Below are positions 26,701 through 41,700 of a stretch of DNA of 64,000 nucleotides, piece after piece. This DNA is from Anisodus tanguticus (taxonomy: Eukaryota; Streptophyta; Magnoliopsida; Solanales; Solanaceae), in assembly GCA_034509755.1 (NCBI GenBank), contig CM067546.1, positions 18,953,648 to 19,017,647 on the forward strand, given 5' to 3'. A program made the position numbers and the translations under genes. Numbering within the stretch: position 1 is the stretch's first letter; each line of letters opens with the position of its first letter. The notes beneath the pieces are model-generated. The model saw only the letters and a list, made by a program, of their open reading frames with translations. It searched no databases and was not told where the DNA came from.

Positions 26701-29700
26701 GTAAGGTGATGTAATTCCGGTGAAGGTGTTGCTATCTTCACTCCGGATGAATAATATTATTCCACCAGGATGGTCGTTGTTTTCATTTTATATGGAGTTA
26801 GGGGATGTAATTCCGGCGATGTTTGTCGCGATCTTCACTCTAGTTGAATGATTTAATGCCAACCAAGATGGTCGTGGTTTCATTCTATATCGAGTTAGGT
26901 AATGTAATTCCGGCAAAAAGGTGTCACGGTCATCACTCCGGTTGAATGATAAATGCCGGACCGGACAAGATGGTTGTGGTTTTCTTTCTATATCGAGTAA
27001 GGTGATGTAATTCTAGTGATGGTGTTGTTGTCTTCACTCCGGTTAAATAATGCAATGCCGACCAAGATGGTCGTGGTTTCCATTTTATATCGAGTCAGGT
27101 TATGTAATTTTGACAAAGGTGTCGCGGTTTTTACTCCAGTTGAATGATGTAATGCCAGCCAAAATGGTCGTGCTTTTTCTTTCTATATTGAGTAAATGAT
27201 GTAATTACGAGAGAAGGTGTTGTTGTCTTCACTCCGGTTAAATATTGTAATGCCGACCAAGATGGTTGTGGTTTTATTTCTATATCGAGTAAGGTGATGT
27301 AATTCCAGTGAAGGTGTTGCTATCTTCACTCCAGTTGAATAATATTATTCCAGCCAGATGGTCGTTGTTTTCATTTTATATGGAGTTAGGGGATGTAATT
27401 CCGGCGATCTTTGTCGCGATCTTCACTCTAGTTGAATGATTTAATGCCAACAAGATGGTCGTGGTTTCATTCTATATCGAGTTAGGTAATGTAATTCCGG
27501 CAAAGGTGTCACGGTCATCACTCCAGTTGAATGATAAATGCCAGACAAGATGGTTGTGGTTTTCTTTCTATATCGAGTAAGGTGATGTAATTCTAGTGAT
27601 GGTGTTGTTGTCTTCACTCCAGTTAAATAATGCAATGCCAACCAAGATGGTCGTGGTTTCCATTTTATATCGAGTCAGGTTATGTAATTTTGACAAAGGT
27701 GTCGCGGTTTTTACTCCAGTTGAATGATGTAATGCCGGCCAAAATGGTCGTGATTTTCTTTATTTATTGAGTAAATGATGTAATTACAGAGAAGGTGTTG
27801 TTGTCTTCACTCCAGTTAAATATTGTAATGCCAGCCAAGATGGTTGTGGTTTTATTTCTATATCGAGTAAGGTGATGTAATTCCAGTGAAGGTGTTGCTA
27901 TCTTCACTCCAGATGAATAATATTATTCCAGCCAGATGGTCGTTGTTTTCATTTTATATGGAGTTAGGGGATGTAATTCCGGCGATCTTTGTCGCGATCT
28001 TCACTCTAGTTGAATGATTTAATGCCAACTAAAATGGTCGTGGTTTCATTCTATATCGAGTTAGGTAATGTAATTCCGGCAAAGGTGTCACGGTCATCAC
28101 TCCAGTTGAATGATAAATGCCAGACAAGATGGTTGTGGTTTTCTTTCTATATCGAGTAAGGTGATGTAATTCTAGTGATGGTGTTGTTGTCTTCACTCCT
28201 GTTAAATAATGCAATGCCACCAAGATGGTCGTGGTTTCCATTTTATATCGAGTCGAGTTATGTAATTTTGACAAAGGTGTCGCGGTTTTTACTCCGGTTG
28301 AATGATGTAATGCCGCCAAAATGGTCGTGATTTTCTTTATTTATTGAGTAAATGATGTAATTACGAGAGAAGGTGTTGTTGTCTTCACTCCAGTTAAATA
28401 TTGTAATGCCACCAAGATGGTTGTGGTTTTATTTCTATATCGAGTAAGGTGATGTAATTCCAGTGAAGGTGTTGCTATCTTCACTCCAGATGAATAATAT
28501 TATTCCAGCCAGATGGTCGTTGTTTTCATTTTATATGGAGTTAGGGGATGTAATTCCGGCGATGTTGTCGCGATCTTCACTCTAGTTGAATGATTTAATG
28601 CCAACCAAGATGGTCGTGGTTTCATTCTATATCGAGTTAGGTAATGTAATTCCGGCAAAGGTGTCACGGTCATCACTCCAGTTGAATGATAAATGCCAGA
28701 CAAGATGGTTGTGGTTTTCTTTCTATATCGAGTAAGGTGATGTAATTCTAGTGATGGTGTTGTTGTCTTCACTCCAGTTAAATAATGCAATGCCAGCCAA
28801 GATGGTCGTGGTTTCCATTTTATATCGAGTCAGGTTATGTAATTTTGACAAAGGTGTCGCGGTTTTTACTCCAGTTGAATGATGTAATGCCAGCCAAAAT
28901 GGTCGTGATTTTCTTTATTTATTGAGTAAATGATGTAATTACAGAGAAGGTGTTGTTGTCTTCACTCCAGTTAAATATTGTAATGCCAGCCAAGATGGTT
29001 GTGGTTTTATTTCTATATCGAGTAAGGTGATGTAATTCCAGTGAAGGTGTTGCTATCTTCACTCCAGATGAATAATATTATTCCAGCCAGATGGTCGTTG
29101 TTTTCATTTTATATGGAGTTAGGGGATGTAATTCCGGCGATCTTTGTCGCGATCTTCACTCTAGTTGAATGATTTAATGCCAACCAAGATGGTCGTGGTT
29201 TCATTCTATATCGAGTTAGGTAATGTAATTCCGGCAAAGGTGTCACGGTCATCACTCCAGTTGAATGATAAATGCCAGACAAGATGGTTGTGGTTTTCTT
29301 TCTATATCGAGTAAGGTGATGTAATTCTAGTGATGGTGTTGTTGTCTTCACTCCAGTTAAATAATGCAATGCCAGCCAAGATGGTCGTGGTTTCCATTTT
29401 ATTCGAGTCAGGTTATGTAATTTTGACAAAGGTGTCGCGGTTTTTACTCCGGTTGAATGATGTAATGCCGACCAAAATGGTCGTGATTTTCTTTATTTAT
29501 TGAGTAAATGATGTAATTACGAGAGAAGGTGTTGTTGTCTTCACTCCGGTTAAATATTGTAATGCCAGCCAAGATGGTTGTGGTTTTATTTCTATATCGA
29601 GTAAGGTGATGTAATTCCAGTGAAGGTGTTGCTATCTTCACTCCAGATGAATAATATTATTCCACCCGGATGGATGGTCGTTGTTTTCATTTTATATGGA

Positions 29701-32700
29701 GTTAGGGGATGTAATTCCGGCGATCTTTGTCGCGATCTTCACTCTAGTTGAATGATTTAATGCCAACCAAGATGGTCGTGGTTTCATTCTATATCGAGTT
29801 AGGTAATGTAATTCCGGCAAAGGTGTCACGGTCATCACTCCAGTTGAATGATAAATGCCAGACAAGATGGTTGTGGTTTTCTTTCTATATCGAGTAAGGT
29901 GATGTAATTCTAGTGATGGTGTTGTTGTCTTCACTCCTGTTAAATAATGCAATGCCAGTCAAGATGGTCGTGGTTTCCATTTTATATCGAGTCAGGTTAT
30001 GTAATTTTGACAAAGGTGTCGCGGTTTTTACTCCGGTTGAATGATGTAATGCCGCCAAAATGGTCGTGATTTTCTTTATTTATTGAGTAAATGATGTAAT
30101 TACGAGAGAAGGTGTTGTTGTCTTCACTCCAGTTAAATATTGTAATGCCAGCCAAGATGGTTGTGGTTTTATTTCTATATCGAGTAAGGTGATGTAATTC
30201 CAGTGAAGGTGTTGCTATCTTCACTCCAGATGAATAATATTATTCCGGCCAGGATGGTCGTTGTTTTCATTTTATATGGAGTTAGGGGATGTAATTCCGG
30301 CGATCTTTGTCGCGATCTTCACTCTAGTTGAATGATTTAATGCCAACCAAGATGGTCGTGGTTTCATTCTATATCGAGTTAGGTAATGTAATTCCGGCAA
30401 AGGTGTCACGGTCATCACTCCGGTTGAATGATAAATGCCGGACAAGATGGTTGTGGTTTTCTTTCTATATCGAGTAAGGTGATGTAATTCTAGTGATGGT
30501 GTTGTTGTCTTCACTCCGGTTAAATAATGCAATGCCGACCAAGATGGTCGTGGTTTCCATTTTATATCGAGTCGGGTTATGTAATTTTGACAAAGGTGTC
30601 GCGGTTTTTACTCCGGTTGAATGATGTAATCCACCAAAATGGTCGTGATTTTTTTTTTCTATATTGAGTAAATAATGTAATTACGAGAGAAGGTGTTGTT
30701 GTCTTCACTCCGGTTAAATATTGTAATGCCACCAAGATGGTTGTGGTTTTATTTCTATATCGAGTAAGGTGATGTAATTCCGGTGAAGGTGTTGCTATCT
30801 TCACTCCGGTTGAATAATATTATTCCACCCGGATGGTCGTTGTTTTCATTTTATATGGAGTTAGGGGATGTAATTCCGGCGATCTTTGTCGCGATCTTCA
30901 CTCTAGTTGAATGATTTAATGCCAACCAAGATGGTCGTGGTTTCATTCTATATCGAGTTAGGTAATGTAATTCCGGCAAAGGTGTCACGGTCATCACTCC
31001 GGTTGAATGATAAATGCCGGACAAGTGGTTGTGGTTTTCTTTCTATATCGAGTAAGGTGATGTAATTCTAGTGATGGTGTTGTTGTCTTCACTCCGGTTA
31101 AATAATGCAATGCCGCCAAGATGGTCGTGGTTTCCATTTTATATCGAGTCGGGTTATGTAATTTTGACAAAGGTGTCGCGGTTTTTACTCCGGTTGAATG
31201 ATGTAATGCCGCCAAAATGGTCGTGATTTTTTTTATTTATTGAGTAAATGATGTAATTACGAGAGAAGGTGTTGTTGTCTTCACTCCGGTTAAATATTGT
31301 AATGCCGGCCAAGATGGTTGTGGTTTTATTTCTATATCGAGTAAGGTGATGTAATTCCAGTGAAGGTGTTGCTATCTTCACTCCAGATGAATAATATTAT
31401 TCCAGCCAGATGGTCGTTGTTTTCATTTTATATGGAGTTAGGGGATGTAATTCCGGCGATGCCGTCGCGATCTTCACTCTAGTTGAATGATTTAATGCCA
31501 ACCAAGATGGTCGTGGTTTCATTCTATATCGAGTTAGGTAATGTAATTCCGGCAAAGGTGTCACGGTCATCACTCCAGTTGAATGATAAATGCCAGACAA
31601 GATGGTTGTGGTTTTCTTTCTATATCGAGTAAGGTGATGTAATTCTAGTGATGGTGTTGTTGTCTTCACTCCAGTTAAATAATGCAATGCCAGCCAAGAT
31701 GGTCGTGGTTTCCATTTTATATCGAGTCAGGTTATGTAATTTTGACAAAGGTGTCGCGGTTTTTACTCCGGTTGAATGATGTAATGCCGGCCAAAATGGT
31801 CGTGATTTTCTTTATTTATTGAGTAAATGATGTAATTACGAGAGAAGGTGTTGTTGTCTTCACTCCAGTTAAATATTGTAATGCCGACCAAGATGGTTGT
31901 GGTTTTATTTCTATATCGAGTAAGGTGATGTAATTCCGGTGAAGGTGTTGCTATCTTCACTCCGGATGAATAATATTATTCCGACCAGGATGGTCGTTGT
32001 TTTCATTTTATATGGAGTTAGGGGATGTAATTCCGGCGATCTTTGTCGCGATCTTCACTCTAGTTGAATGATTTAATGCCAACCAAGATGGTCGTGGTTT
32101 CATTCTATATCGAGTTAGGTAATGTAATTCCGGCAAAGGTGTCACGGTCATCACTCCAGTTGAATGATAAATGCCAGACAAGATGGTTGTGGTTTTCTTT
32201 CTATATCGAGTAAGGTGATGTAATTCTAGTGATGGTGTTGTTGTCTTCACTCCTGTTAAATAATGCAATGCCAGTCAAGATGGTCGTGGTTTCCATTTTA
32301 TATCTAGTCAGGTTATGTAATTTTGACAAAGGTGTCGCGGTTTTTACTCCGGTTGAATGATGTAATGCCGCCAAAATGGTCGTGCTTTTCTTTCTATATT
32401 GAGTAAATAATGTAATTACAGAGAAGGTGTTGTTGTCTTCACTCCAGTTAAATATTGTAATGCCAGCCAAGATGGTTGTGGTTTTATTTCTATATCGAGT
32501 AAGGTGATGTAATTCCAGTGAAGGTGTTGCTATCTTCACTCCAGTTGAATAATATTATTCCACCAGGATGGTCGTTGTTTTCATTTTATATGGAGTTAGG
32601 GGATGTAATTCCGGCGATCTTTGTCGCGATCTTCACTCTAGTTGAATGATTTAATGCCAACCAAGATGGTCGTGGTTTCATTCTATATCGAGTTAGGTAA

Positions 32701-35700
32701 TGTAATTCCGGCAAAGGTGTCACGGTCATCACTCCAGTTGAATGATAAATGCCAGACAAGATGGTTGTGGTTTTCTTTCTATATCGAGTAAGGTGATGTA
32801 ATTCTAGTGATGGTGTTGTTGTCTTCACTCCGGTTAAATAATGCAATGCCGACCAAGATGGTCGTGGTTTCCATTTTATATCGAGTCGGGTTATGTAATT
32901 TTGACAAAGGTGTCGCGGTTTTTACTCCGGTTGAATGATGTAATGCCGGCCAAAATGGTCGTGATTTTCTTTATTTATTGAGTAAATGATGTAATTACGA
33001 GAGAAGGTGTTGTTGTCTTCACTCCGGTTAAATATTGTAATGCCACCAAGATGGTTGTGGTTTTATTTCTATATCGAGTAAGGTGATGTAATTCCGGTGA
33101 AGGTGTTGCTATCTTCACTCCGGATGAATAATATTATTCCGACCAGATGGTCGTTGTTTTCATTTTATATGGAGTTAGGGGATGTAATTCCGGCGATCTT
33201 GTCGCGATCTTCACTCTAGTTGAATGATTTAATGCCAACCAAGATGGTCGTGGTTTCATTCTATATCGAGTTAGGTAATGTAATTCCGGCAAAGGTGTCA
33301 CGGTCATCACTCCGGTTGAATGATAAATGCCGGACAAGATGGTTGTGGTTTTCTTTCTATATCGAGTAAGGTGATGTAATTCTAGTGATGGTGTTGTTGT
33401 CTTCACTCCGGTTAAATAATGCAATGCCACCAAGATGGTCGTGGTTTCCATTTTATATCGAGTCGGGTTATGTAATTTTGACAAAGGTGTCGCGGTTTTT
33501 ACTCCGGTTGAATGATGTAATGCCGGCCAAAATGGTCGTGATTTTCTTTATTTATTGAGTAAATGATGTAATTACGAGAGAAGGTGTTGTTGTCTTCACT
33601 CCGGTTAAATATTGTAATGCCGACCAAGATGGTTGTGGTTTTATTTCTATATCGAGTAAGGTGATGTAATTCCAGTGAAGGTGTTGCTATCTTCACTCCA
33701 GATGAATAATATTATTCCAGCCAGATGGTCGTTGTTTTCATTTTATATGGAGTTAGGGGATGTAATTCCGGCGATCTTTGTCGCGATCTTCACTCTAGTT
33801 GAATGATTTAATGCCAACCAAGATGGTCGTGGTTTCATTCTATATCGAGTTAGGTAATGTAATTCCGGCAAAGGTGTCACGGTCATCACTCCAGTTGAAT
33901 GATAAATGCCAGACAAGATGGTTGTGGTTTTCTTTCTATATCGAGTAAGGTGATGTAATTCTAGTGATGGTGTTGTTGTCTTCACTCCAGTTAAATAATG
34001 CAATGCCGACCAAGATGGTCGTGGTTTCCATTTTATATCGAGTCAGGTTATGTAATTTTGACAAAGGTGTCGCGGTTTTTACTCCAGTTGAATGATGTAA
34101 TGCCAGCCAAAATGGTCGTGATTTTCTTTATTTATTGAGTAAATGATGTAATTACGAGAGAAGGTGTTGTTGTCTTCACTCCGGTTAAATATTGTAATGC
34201 CACCAAGATGGTTGTGGTTTTATTTCTATATCGAGTAAGGTGATGTAATTCCGGTGAAGGTGTTGCTATCTTCACTCCGGATGAATAATATTATTCCGGC
34301 CAGGATGGTCGTTGTTTTCATTTTATATGGAGTTAGGGGATGTAATTCCGGCGATCTTTGTCGCGATCTTCACTCTAGTTGAATGATTTAATGCCAACCA
34401 AGATGGTCGTGGTTTCATTCTATATCGAGTTAGGTAATGTAATTCCGGCAAAGGTGTCACGGTCATCACTCCGGTTGAATGATAAATGCCGGACAAGATG
34501 GTTGTGGTTTTCTTTCTATATCGAGTAAGGTGATGTAATTCTAGTGATGGTGTTGTTGTCTTCACTCCGGTTAAATAATGCAATGCCACCAAGATGGTCG
34601 TGGTTTCCATTTTATATCGAGTCGGGTTATGTAATTTTGACAAAGGTGTCGCGGTTTTTACTCCGGTTGAATGATGTAATGCCACCAAAATGGTCGTGAT
34701 TTTCTTTATTTATTGAGTAAATGATGTAATTACGAGAGAAGGTGTTGTTGTCTTCACTCCGGTTAAATATTGTAATGCCGGCCAAGATGGTTGTGGTTTT
34801 ATTTCTATATCGAGTAAGGTGATGTAATTCCGGTGAAGGTGTTGCTATCTTCACTCCGGATGAATAATATTATTCCGGCCAGGATGGTCGTTGTTTTCAT
34901 TTTATATGGAGTTAGGGGATGTAATTCCGGCGATCTTTGTCGCGATCTTCACTCTAGTTGAATGATTTAATGCCAACCAAGATGGTCGTGGTTTCATTCT
35001 ATATCGAGTTAGGTAATGTAATTCCGGCAAAGGTGTCACGGTCATCACTCCAGTTGAATGATAAATGCCAGACAAGATGGTTGTGGTTTTCTTTCTATAT
35101 CGAGTAAGGTGATGTAATTCTAGTGATGGTGTTGTTGTCTTCACTCCGGTTAAATAATGCAATGCCGACAAGATGGTCGTGGTTTCCATTTTATATCGAG
35201 TCGGGTTATGTAATTTTGACAAAGGTGTCGCGGTTTTTACTCCGGTTGAATGATGTAATGCCACCAAAATGGTCGTGATTTTCTTTATTTATTGAGTAAA
35301 TGATGTAATTACAGAGAAGGTGTTGTTGTCTTCACTCCAGTTAAATATTGTAATGCCAGCCAAGATGGTTGTGGTTTTATTTCTATATCGAGTAAGGTGA
35401 TGTAATTCCAGTGAAGGTGTTGCTATCTTCACTCCAGATGAATAATATTATTCCGACCCGGATGGTCGTTGTTTTCATTTTATATGGAGTTAGGGGATGT
35501 AATTCAGGCGATGTTGTCGCGATCTTCACTCTAGTTGAATGATTTAATGCCAACCAAGATGGTCGTGGTTTCATTCTATATCGAGTTAGGTAATGTAATT
35601 CCGGCAAAGGTGTCACGGTCATCACTCCAGTTGAATGATAAATGCCAGACAAGATGGTTGTGGTTTTCTTTCTATATCGAGTAAGGTGATGTAATTCTAG

Positions 35701-38700
35701 TGATGGTGTTGTTGTCTTCACTCCAGTTAAATAATGCAATGCCAGCCAAGATGGTCGTGGTTTCCATTTTATATCGAGTCAGGTTATGTAATTTTGACAA
35801 AGGTGTCGCGGTTTTTACTCCGGTTGAATGATGTAATGCCACCAAAATGGTCGTGATTTTCTTTATTTATTGAGTAAATGATGTAATTACGAGAGAAGGT
35901 GTTGTTGTCTTCACTCCGGTTAAATATTGTAATGCCAACCAAGATGGTTGTGGTTTTATTTCTATATCGAGTAAGGTGATGTAATTCCGGTGAAGGTGTT
36001 GCTATCTTCACTCCGGATGAATAATATTATTCCACCAGGATGGTCGTTGTTTTCATTTTATATGGAGTTAGGGGATGTAATTCCGGCGATCTTTGTCGCG
36101 ATCTTCACTCTAGTTGAATGATTTAATGCCAACCAAGATGGTCGTGGTTTCATTCTATATCGAGTTAGGTAATGTAATTCCGGCAAAGGTGTCACGGTCA
36201 TCACTCCGGTTGAATGATAAATGCCGGACAAGATGGTTGTGGTTTTCTTTCTATATCGAGTAAGGTGATGTAATTCTAGTGATGGTGTTGTTGTCTTCAC
36301 TCCGGTTAAATAATGCAATGCCACCAAGATGGTCGTGGTTTCCATTTTATATCGAGTCAGGTTATGTAATTTTGACAAAGGTGTCGCGGTTTTTACTCCA
36401 GTTGAATGATGTAATGCCAGCCAAAATGGTCGTGATTTTCTTTATTTATTGAGTAAATGATGTAAATACAGAGAAGGTGTTGTTGTCTTCACTCCAGTTA
36501 AATATTGTAATGCTGGCCAAGATGGTTGTGGTTTTATTTCTATATCGAGTAAGGTGATGTAATTCCGTGAAGGTGTTGCTATCTTCACTCCGGATGAATA
36601 ATATTATTCCACCGGATGGTCGTTGTTTTCATTTTATATGGAGTTAGGGGATGTAATTCCGGCGATGTTTGTCGCGATCTTCACTCTAGTTGAATGATTT
36701 AATGCCAACCAAGATGGTCGTGGTTTCATTCTATATCGAGTTAGGTAATGTAATTCCGGCAAAGGTGTCACGGTCATCACTCCGGTTGAATGATAAATGC
36801 CAGACAAGATGGTTGTGGTTTTCTTTCTATATCGAGTAAGGTGATGTAATTCTAGTGATGGTGTTGTTGTCTTCACTCCTGTTAAATAATGCAATGCCAG
36901 TCAAGATGGTCGTGGTTTCCATTTTATATCTAGTCAGGTTATGTAATTTTGACAAAGGTGTCGCGGTTTTTACTCCAGTTGAATGATGTAATCCAGCCAA
37001 AATGGTCGTGCTTTTCTTTCTATATTGAGTAAATAATGTAATTACAGAGAAGGTGTTGTTGTCTTCACTCCAGTTAAATATTGTAATGCCAGCCAAGATG
37101 GTTGTGGTTTTATTTCTATATCGAGTAAGGTGATGTAATTCCGGTGAAGGTGTTGCTATCTTCACTCCGGTTGAATAATATTATTCCGACCAGGATGGTC
37201 GTTGTTTTCATTTTATATGGAGTTAGGGGATGTAATTCCGGCGATGTTTGTCGCGATCTTCACTCTAGTTGAATGATTTAACGCCAACCAAGATGGTCGT
37301 GGTTTCATTCTATATCGAGTTAGGTAATGTAATTCCGGCAAAGGTGTCACGGTCATCACTCCAGTTGAATGATAAATGCCAGACAAGATGGTTGTGGTTT
37401 TCTTTCTATATCGAGTAAGGTGATGTAATTCTAGTGATGGTGTTGTTGTCTTCACTCCAGTTAAATAATGCAATGCCAGCCAAGATGGTCGTGGTTTCCA
37501 TTTTATATCGAGTCAGGTTATGTAATTTTGACAAAGGTGTCGCGGTTTTTACTCCAGTTGAATGATGTAATGCCAGCCAAAATGGTCGTGATTTTCTTTA
37601 TTTATTGAGTAAATGATGTAATTACAGAGAAGGTGTTGTTGTCTTCACTCCAGTTAAATATTGTAATGCCAGCCAAGATGGTTGTGGTTTTATTTCTATA
37701 TCGAGTAAGGTGATGTAATTCCAGTGAAGGTGTTGCTATCTTCACTCCAGATGAATAATATTATTCCAGCCAGATGGTCGTTGTTTTCATTTTATATGGA
37801 GTTAGGGGATGTAATTCCGGCGATGCTGTCGCGATCTTCACTCTAGTTGAATGATTTAATGCCAACCAAGATGGTCGTGGTTTCATTCTATATCGAGTTA
37901 GGTAATGTAATTCCGGCAAAGGTGTCACGGTCATCACTCCAGTTGAATGATAAATGCCAGACAAGATGGTTGTGGTTTTCTTTCTATATCGAGTAAGGTG
38001 ATGTAATTCTAGTGATGGTGTTGTTGTCTTCACTCCAGTTAAATAATGCAATGCCAGCCAAGATGGTCGTGGTTTCCATTTTATATCGAGTCAGGTTATG
38101 TAATTTTGACAAAGGTGTCGCGGTTTTTACTCCAGTTGAATGATGTAATGCCAGCCAAAATGGTCGTGCTTTTCTTTCTATATTGAGTAAATGATGTATT
38201 TACAGAGAAGGTGTTGTTGTCTTCACTCCAGTTAAATATTGTAATGCCACCAAGATGGTTGTGGTTTTATTTCTATATCGAGTAAGGTGATGTAATTCCG
38301 GTGAAGGTGTTGCTATCTTCACTCCGGTTGAATAATATTATTCCGACCAGATGATGGTCGTTGTTTTCATTTTATATGGAGTTAGGGGATGTAATTCGGC
38401 GATCTTTGTCGCGATCTTCACTCTAGTTGAATGATTTAATGCCAACCAAGATGGTCGTGGTTTCATTCTATATCGAGTTAGGTAATGTAATTCCGGCAAA
38501 GGTGTCAGGTCGGTCATCACTCCGGTTGAATGATAAATGCCGGACAAGATGGTTGTGGTTTTCTTTCTATATCGAGTAAGGTGATGTAATTCTAGTGATG
38601 GTGTTGTTGTCTTCACTCCGGTTAAATAATGCAATGCCGACAAGATGGTCGTGGTTTCCATTTTATATCGAGTCGAGTTATGTAATTTTGACAAAGGTGT

Positions 38701-41700
38701 CGCGGTTTTTACTCCGGTTGAATGATGTAATGCCGGCCAAAATGGTCGTGCTTTTCTTTCTATATTGAGTAAATAATGTAATTACAGAGAAGGTGTTGTT
38801 GTCTTCACTCCCGGTTAAATATTGTAATGCCACCAAGATGGTTGTGGTTTTATTTCTATATCGAGTAAGGTGATGTAATTCCAGTGAAGGTGTTGCTATC
38901 TTCACTCCAGATGAATAATATTATTCCAGCCAGATGGTCGTTGTTTTCATTTTATATGGAGTTAGGGGATGTAATTCGGCGATGCTTTGTCGCGATCTTC
39001 ACTTCACTCTAGTTGAATGATTTAATGCCAACCAAGATGGTCGTGGTTTCATTCTATATCGAGTTAGGTAATGTAATTCCGGCAAAGGTGTCACGGTCAT
39101 CACTCCAGTTGAATGATAAATGCCAGACAAGATGGTTGTGGTTTTCTTTCTATATCGAGTAAGGTGATGTAATTCTAGTGATGGTGTTGTTGTCTTCACT
39201 CCTGTTAAATAATGCAATGCCAGCCAAGATGGTCGTGGTTTCCATTTTATATCGAGTCAGGTTATGTAATTTTGACAAAGGTGTCGCGGTTTTTACTCCA
39301 GTTGAATGATGTAATGCCAGCCAAAATGGTCGTGCATTTCTTTCTATATTGAGTAAATGATGTATTTACAGAGAAGGTGTTGTTGTCTTCACTCCGGTTA
39401 AATATTGTAATGCCACCAAGATGGTTGTGGTTTTATTTCTATATCGAGTAAGGTGATGTAATTCCAGTGAAGGTGTTGCTATCTTCACTCCAGTTGAATA
39501 ATATTATTCCAGCCAGGATGGTCGTTGTTTTCATTTTATATGGAGTTAGGGGATGTAATTCCGGCGATGCTGTCGCGATCTTCACTCTAGTTGAATGATT
39601 TAATGCCAACCAAGATGGTCGTGGTTTCATTCTATATCGAGTTAGGTAATGTAATTCCGGCAAAGGTGTCACGGTCATCACTCCAGTTGAATGATAAATG
39701 CCAGACAAGATGGTTGTGGTTTTCTTTCTATATCGAGTAAGGTGATGTAATTCTAGTGATGGTGTTGTTGTCTTCACTCCTGTTAAATAATGCAATGCCA
39801 GCCAAGATGGTCGTGGTTTCCATTTTATATCGAGTCAGGTTATGTAATTTTGACAAAGGTGTCGCGGTTTTTACTCCAGTTGAATGATGTAATGCCAGCC
39901 AAAATGGTCGTGATTTTCTTTATTTATTGAGTAAATGATGTAATTACAGAGAAGGTGTTGTTGTCTTCACTCCAGTTAAATATTGTAATGCCAGCCAAGA
40001 TGGTTGTGGTTTTATTTCTATATCGAGTAAGGTGATGTAATTCCAGTGAAGGTGTTGCTATCTTCACTCCAGATGAATAATATTATTCCAGCCAGATGGT
40101 CGTTGTTTTCATTTTATATGGAGTTAGGGGATGTAATTCCGGCGATGTTGTCGCGATCTTCACTCTAGTTGAATGATTTAATGCCAACCAAGATGGTCGT
40201 GGTTTCATTCTATATCGAGTTAGGTAATGTAATTCCGGCAAAGGTGTCACGGTCATCACTCCAGTTGAATGATAAATGCCAGACAAGATGGTTGTGGTTT
40301 TCTTTCTATATCGAGTAAGGTGATGTAATTCTAGTGATGGTGTTGTTGTCTTCACTCCAGTTAAATAATGCAATGCCACCAAGATGGTCGTGGTTTCCAT
40401 TTTATATCGAGTCGGGTTATGTAATTTTGACAAAGGTGTCGCGGTTTTTACTCCGGTTGAATGATGTAATCCACCAAAATGGTCGTGCTTTTCTTTCTAT
40501 ATTGAGTAAATAATGTAATTACGAGAGAAGGTGTTGTTGTCTTCACTCCGGTTAAATATTGTAATGCCACCAAGATGGTTGTGGTTTTATTTCTATATCG
40601 AGTAAGGTGATGTAATTCCGGTGAAGGTGTTGCTATCTTCACTCCGGTTGAATAATATTATTCCAAATTTTTGGATGGTCGTTGTTTTCATTTTATATGG
40701 AGTTAGGGGATGTAATTCCGGCGATCTTTGTCGCGATCTTCACTCTAGTTGAATGATTTAATGCCAACCAAGATGGTCGTGGTTTCATTCTATATCGAGT
40801 TAGGTAATGTAATTCCGGCAAAGGTGTCACGGTCATCACTCCGGTTGAATGATAAATGCCGGACAAGATGGTTGTGGTTTTCTTTCTATATCGAGTAAGG
40901 TGATGTAATTCTAGTGATGGTGTTGTTGTCTTCACTCCGGTTAAATAATGCAATGCCGACCAAGATGGTCGTGGTTTCCATTTTATATCGAGTCGGGTTA
41001 TGTAATTTTGACAAAGGTGTGCGGTTTTTACTCCAGTTGAATGATGTAATGCCAGCCAAAATGGTCGTGATTTTCTTTATTTATTGAGTAAATGATGTAA
41101 TTACAGAGAAGGTGTTGTTGTCTTCACTCCAGTTAAATATTGTAATGCCAACCAAGATGGTTGTGGTTTTATTTCTATATCGAGTAAGGTGATGTAATTC
41201 CGTGAAGGTGTTGCTATCTTCACTCCGGATGAATAATATTATTCCGACGGATGGTCGTTGTTTTCATTTTATATGGAGTTAGGGGATGTAATTCCGGCGA
41301 TGCTGTCGCGATCTTCACTCTAGTTGAATGATTTAATGCCAACCAAGATGGTCGTGGTTTCATTCTATATCGAGTTAGGTAATGTAATTCCGGCAAAGGT
41401 GTCACGGTCATCACTCCAGTTGAATGATAAATGCCAGACAAGATGGTTGTGGTTTTCTTTCTATATCGAGTAAGGTGATGTAATTCTAGTGATGGTGTTG
41501 TTGTCTTCACTCCTGTTAAATAATGCAATGCCAGCCAAGATGGTCGTGGTTTCCATTTTATATCGAGTCAGGTTATGTAATTTTGACAAAGGTGTCGCGG
41601 TTTTTACTCCAGTTGAATGATGTAATCCAGCCAAAATGGTCGTGCTTTTCTTTCTATATTGAGTAAATAATGTAATTACAGAGAAGGTGTTGTTGTCTTC

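Noticed and set aside
26940..26975. Small local duplications such as CCGGACCGG, TTCACTTCAC (38998), AATGCCAATGCC (47397, 50205, 57805) and CATCATCATC (13023) as distinct microsatellites
   Set aside because: Each occurs in one or a few copies, many lie beside altered CAG sites, and none expands beyond one or two extra units. They fit consensus error or isolated slippage.
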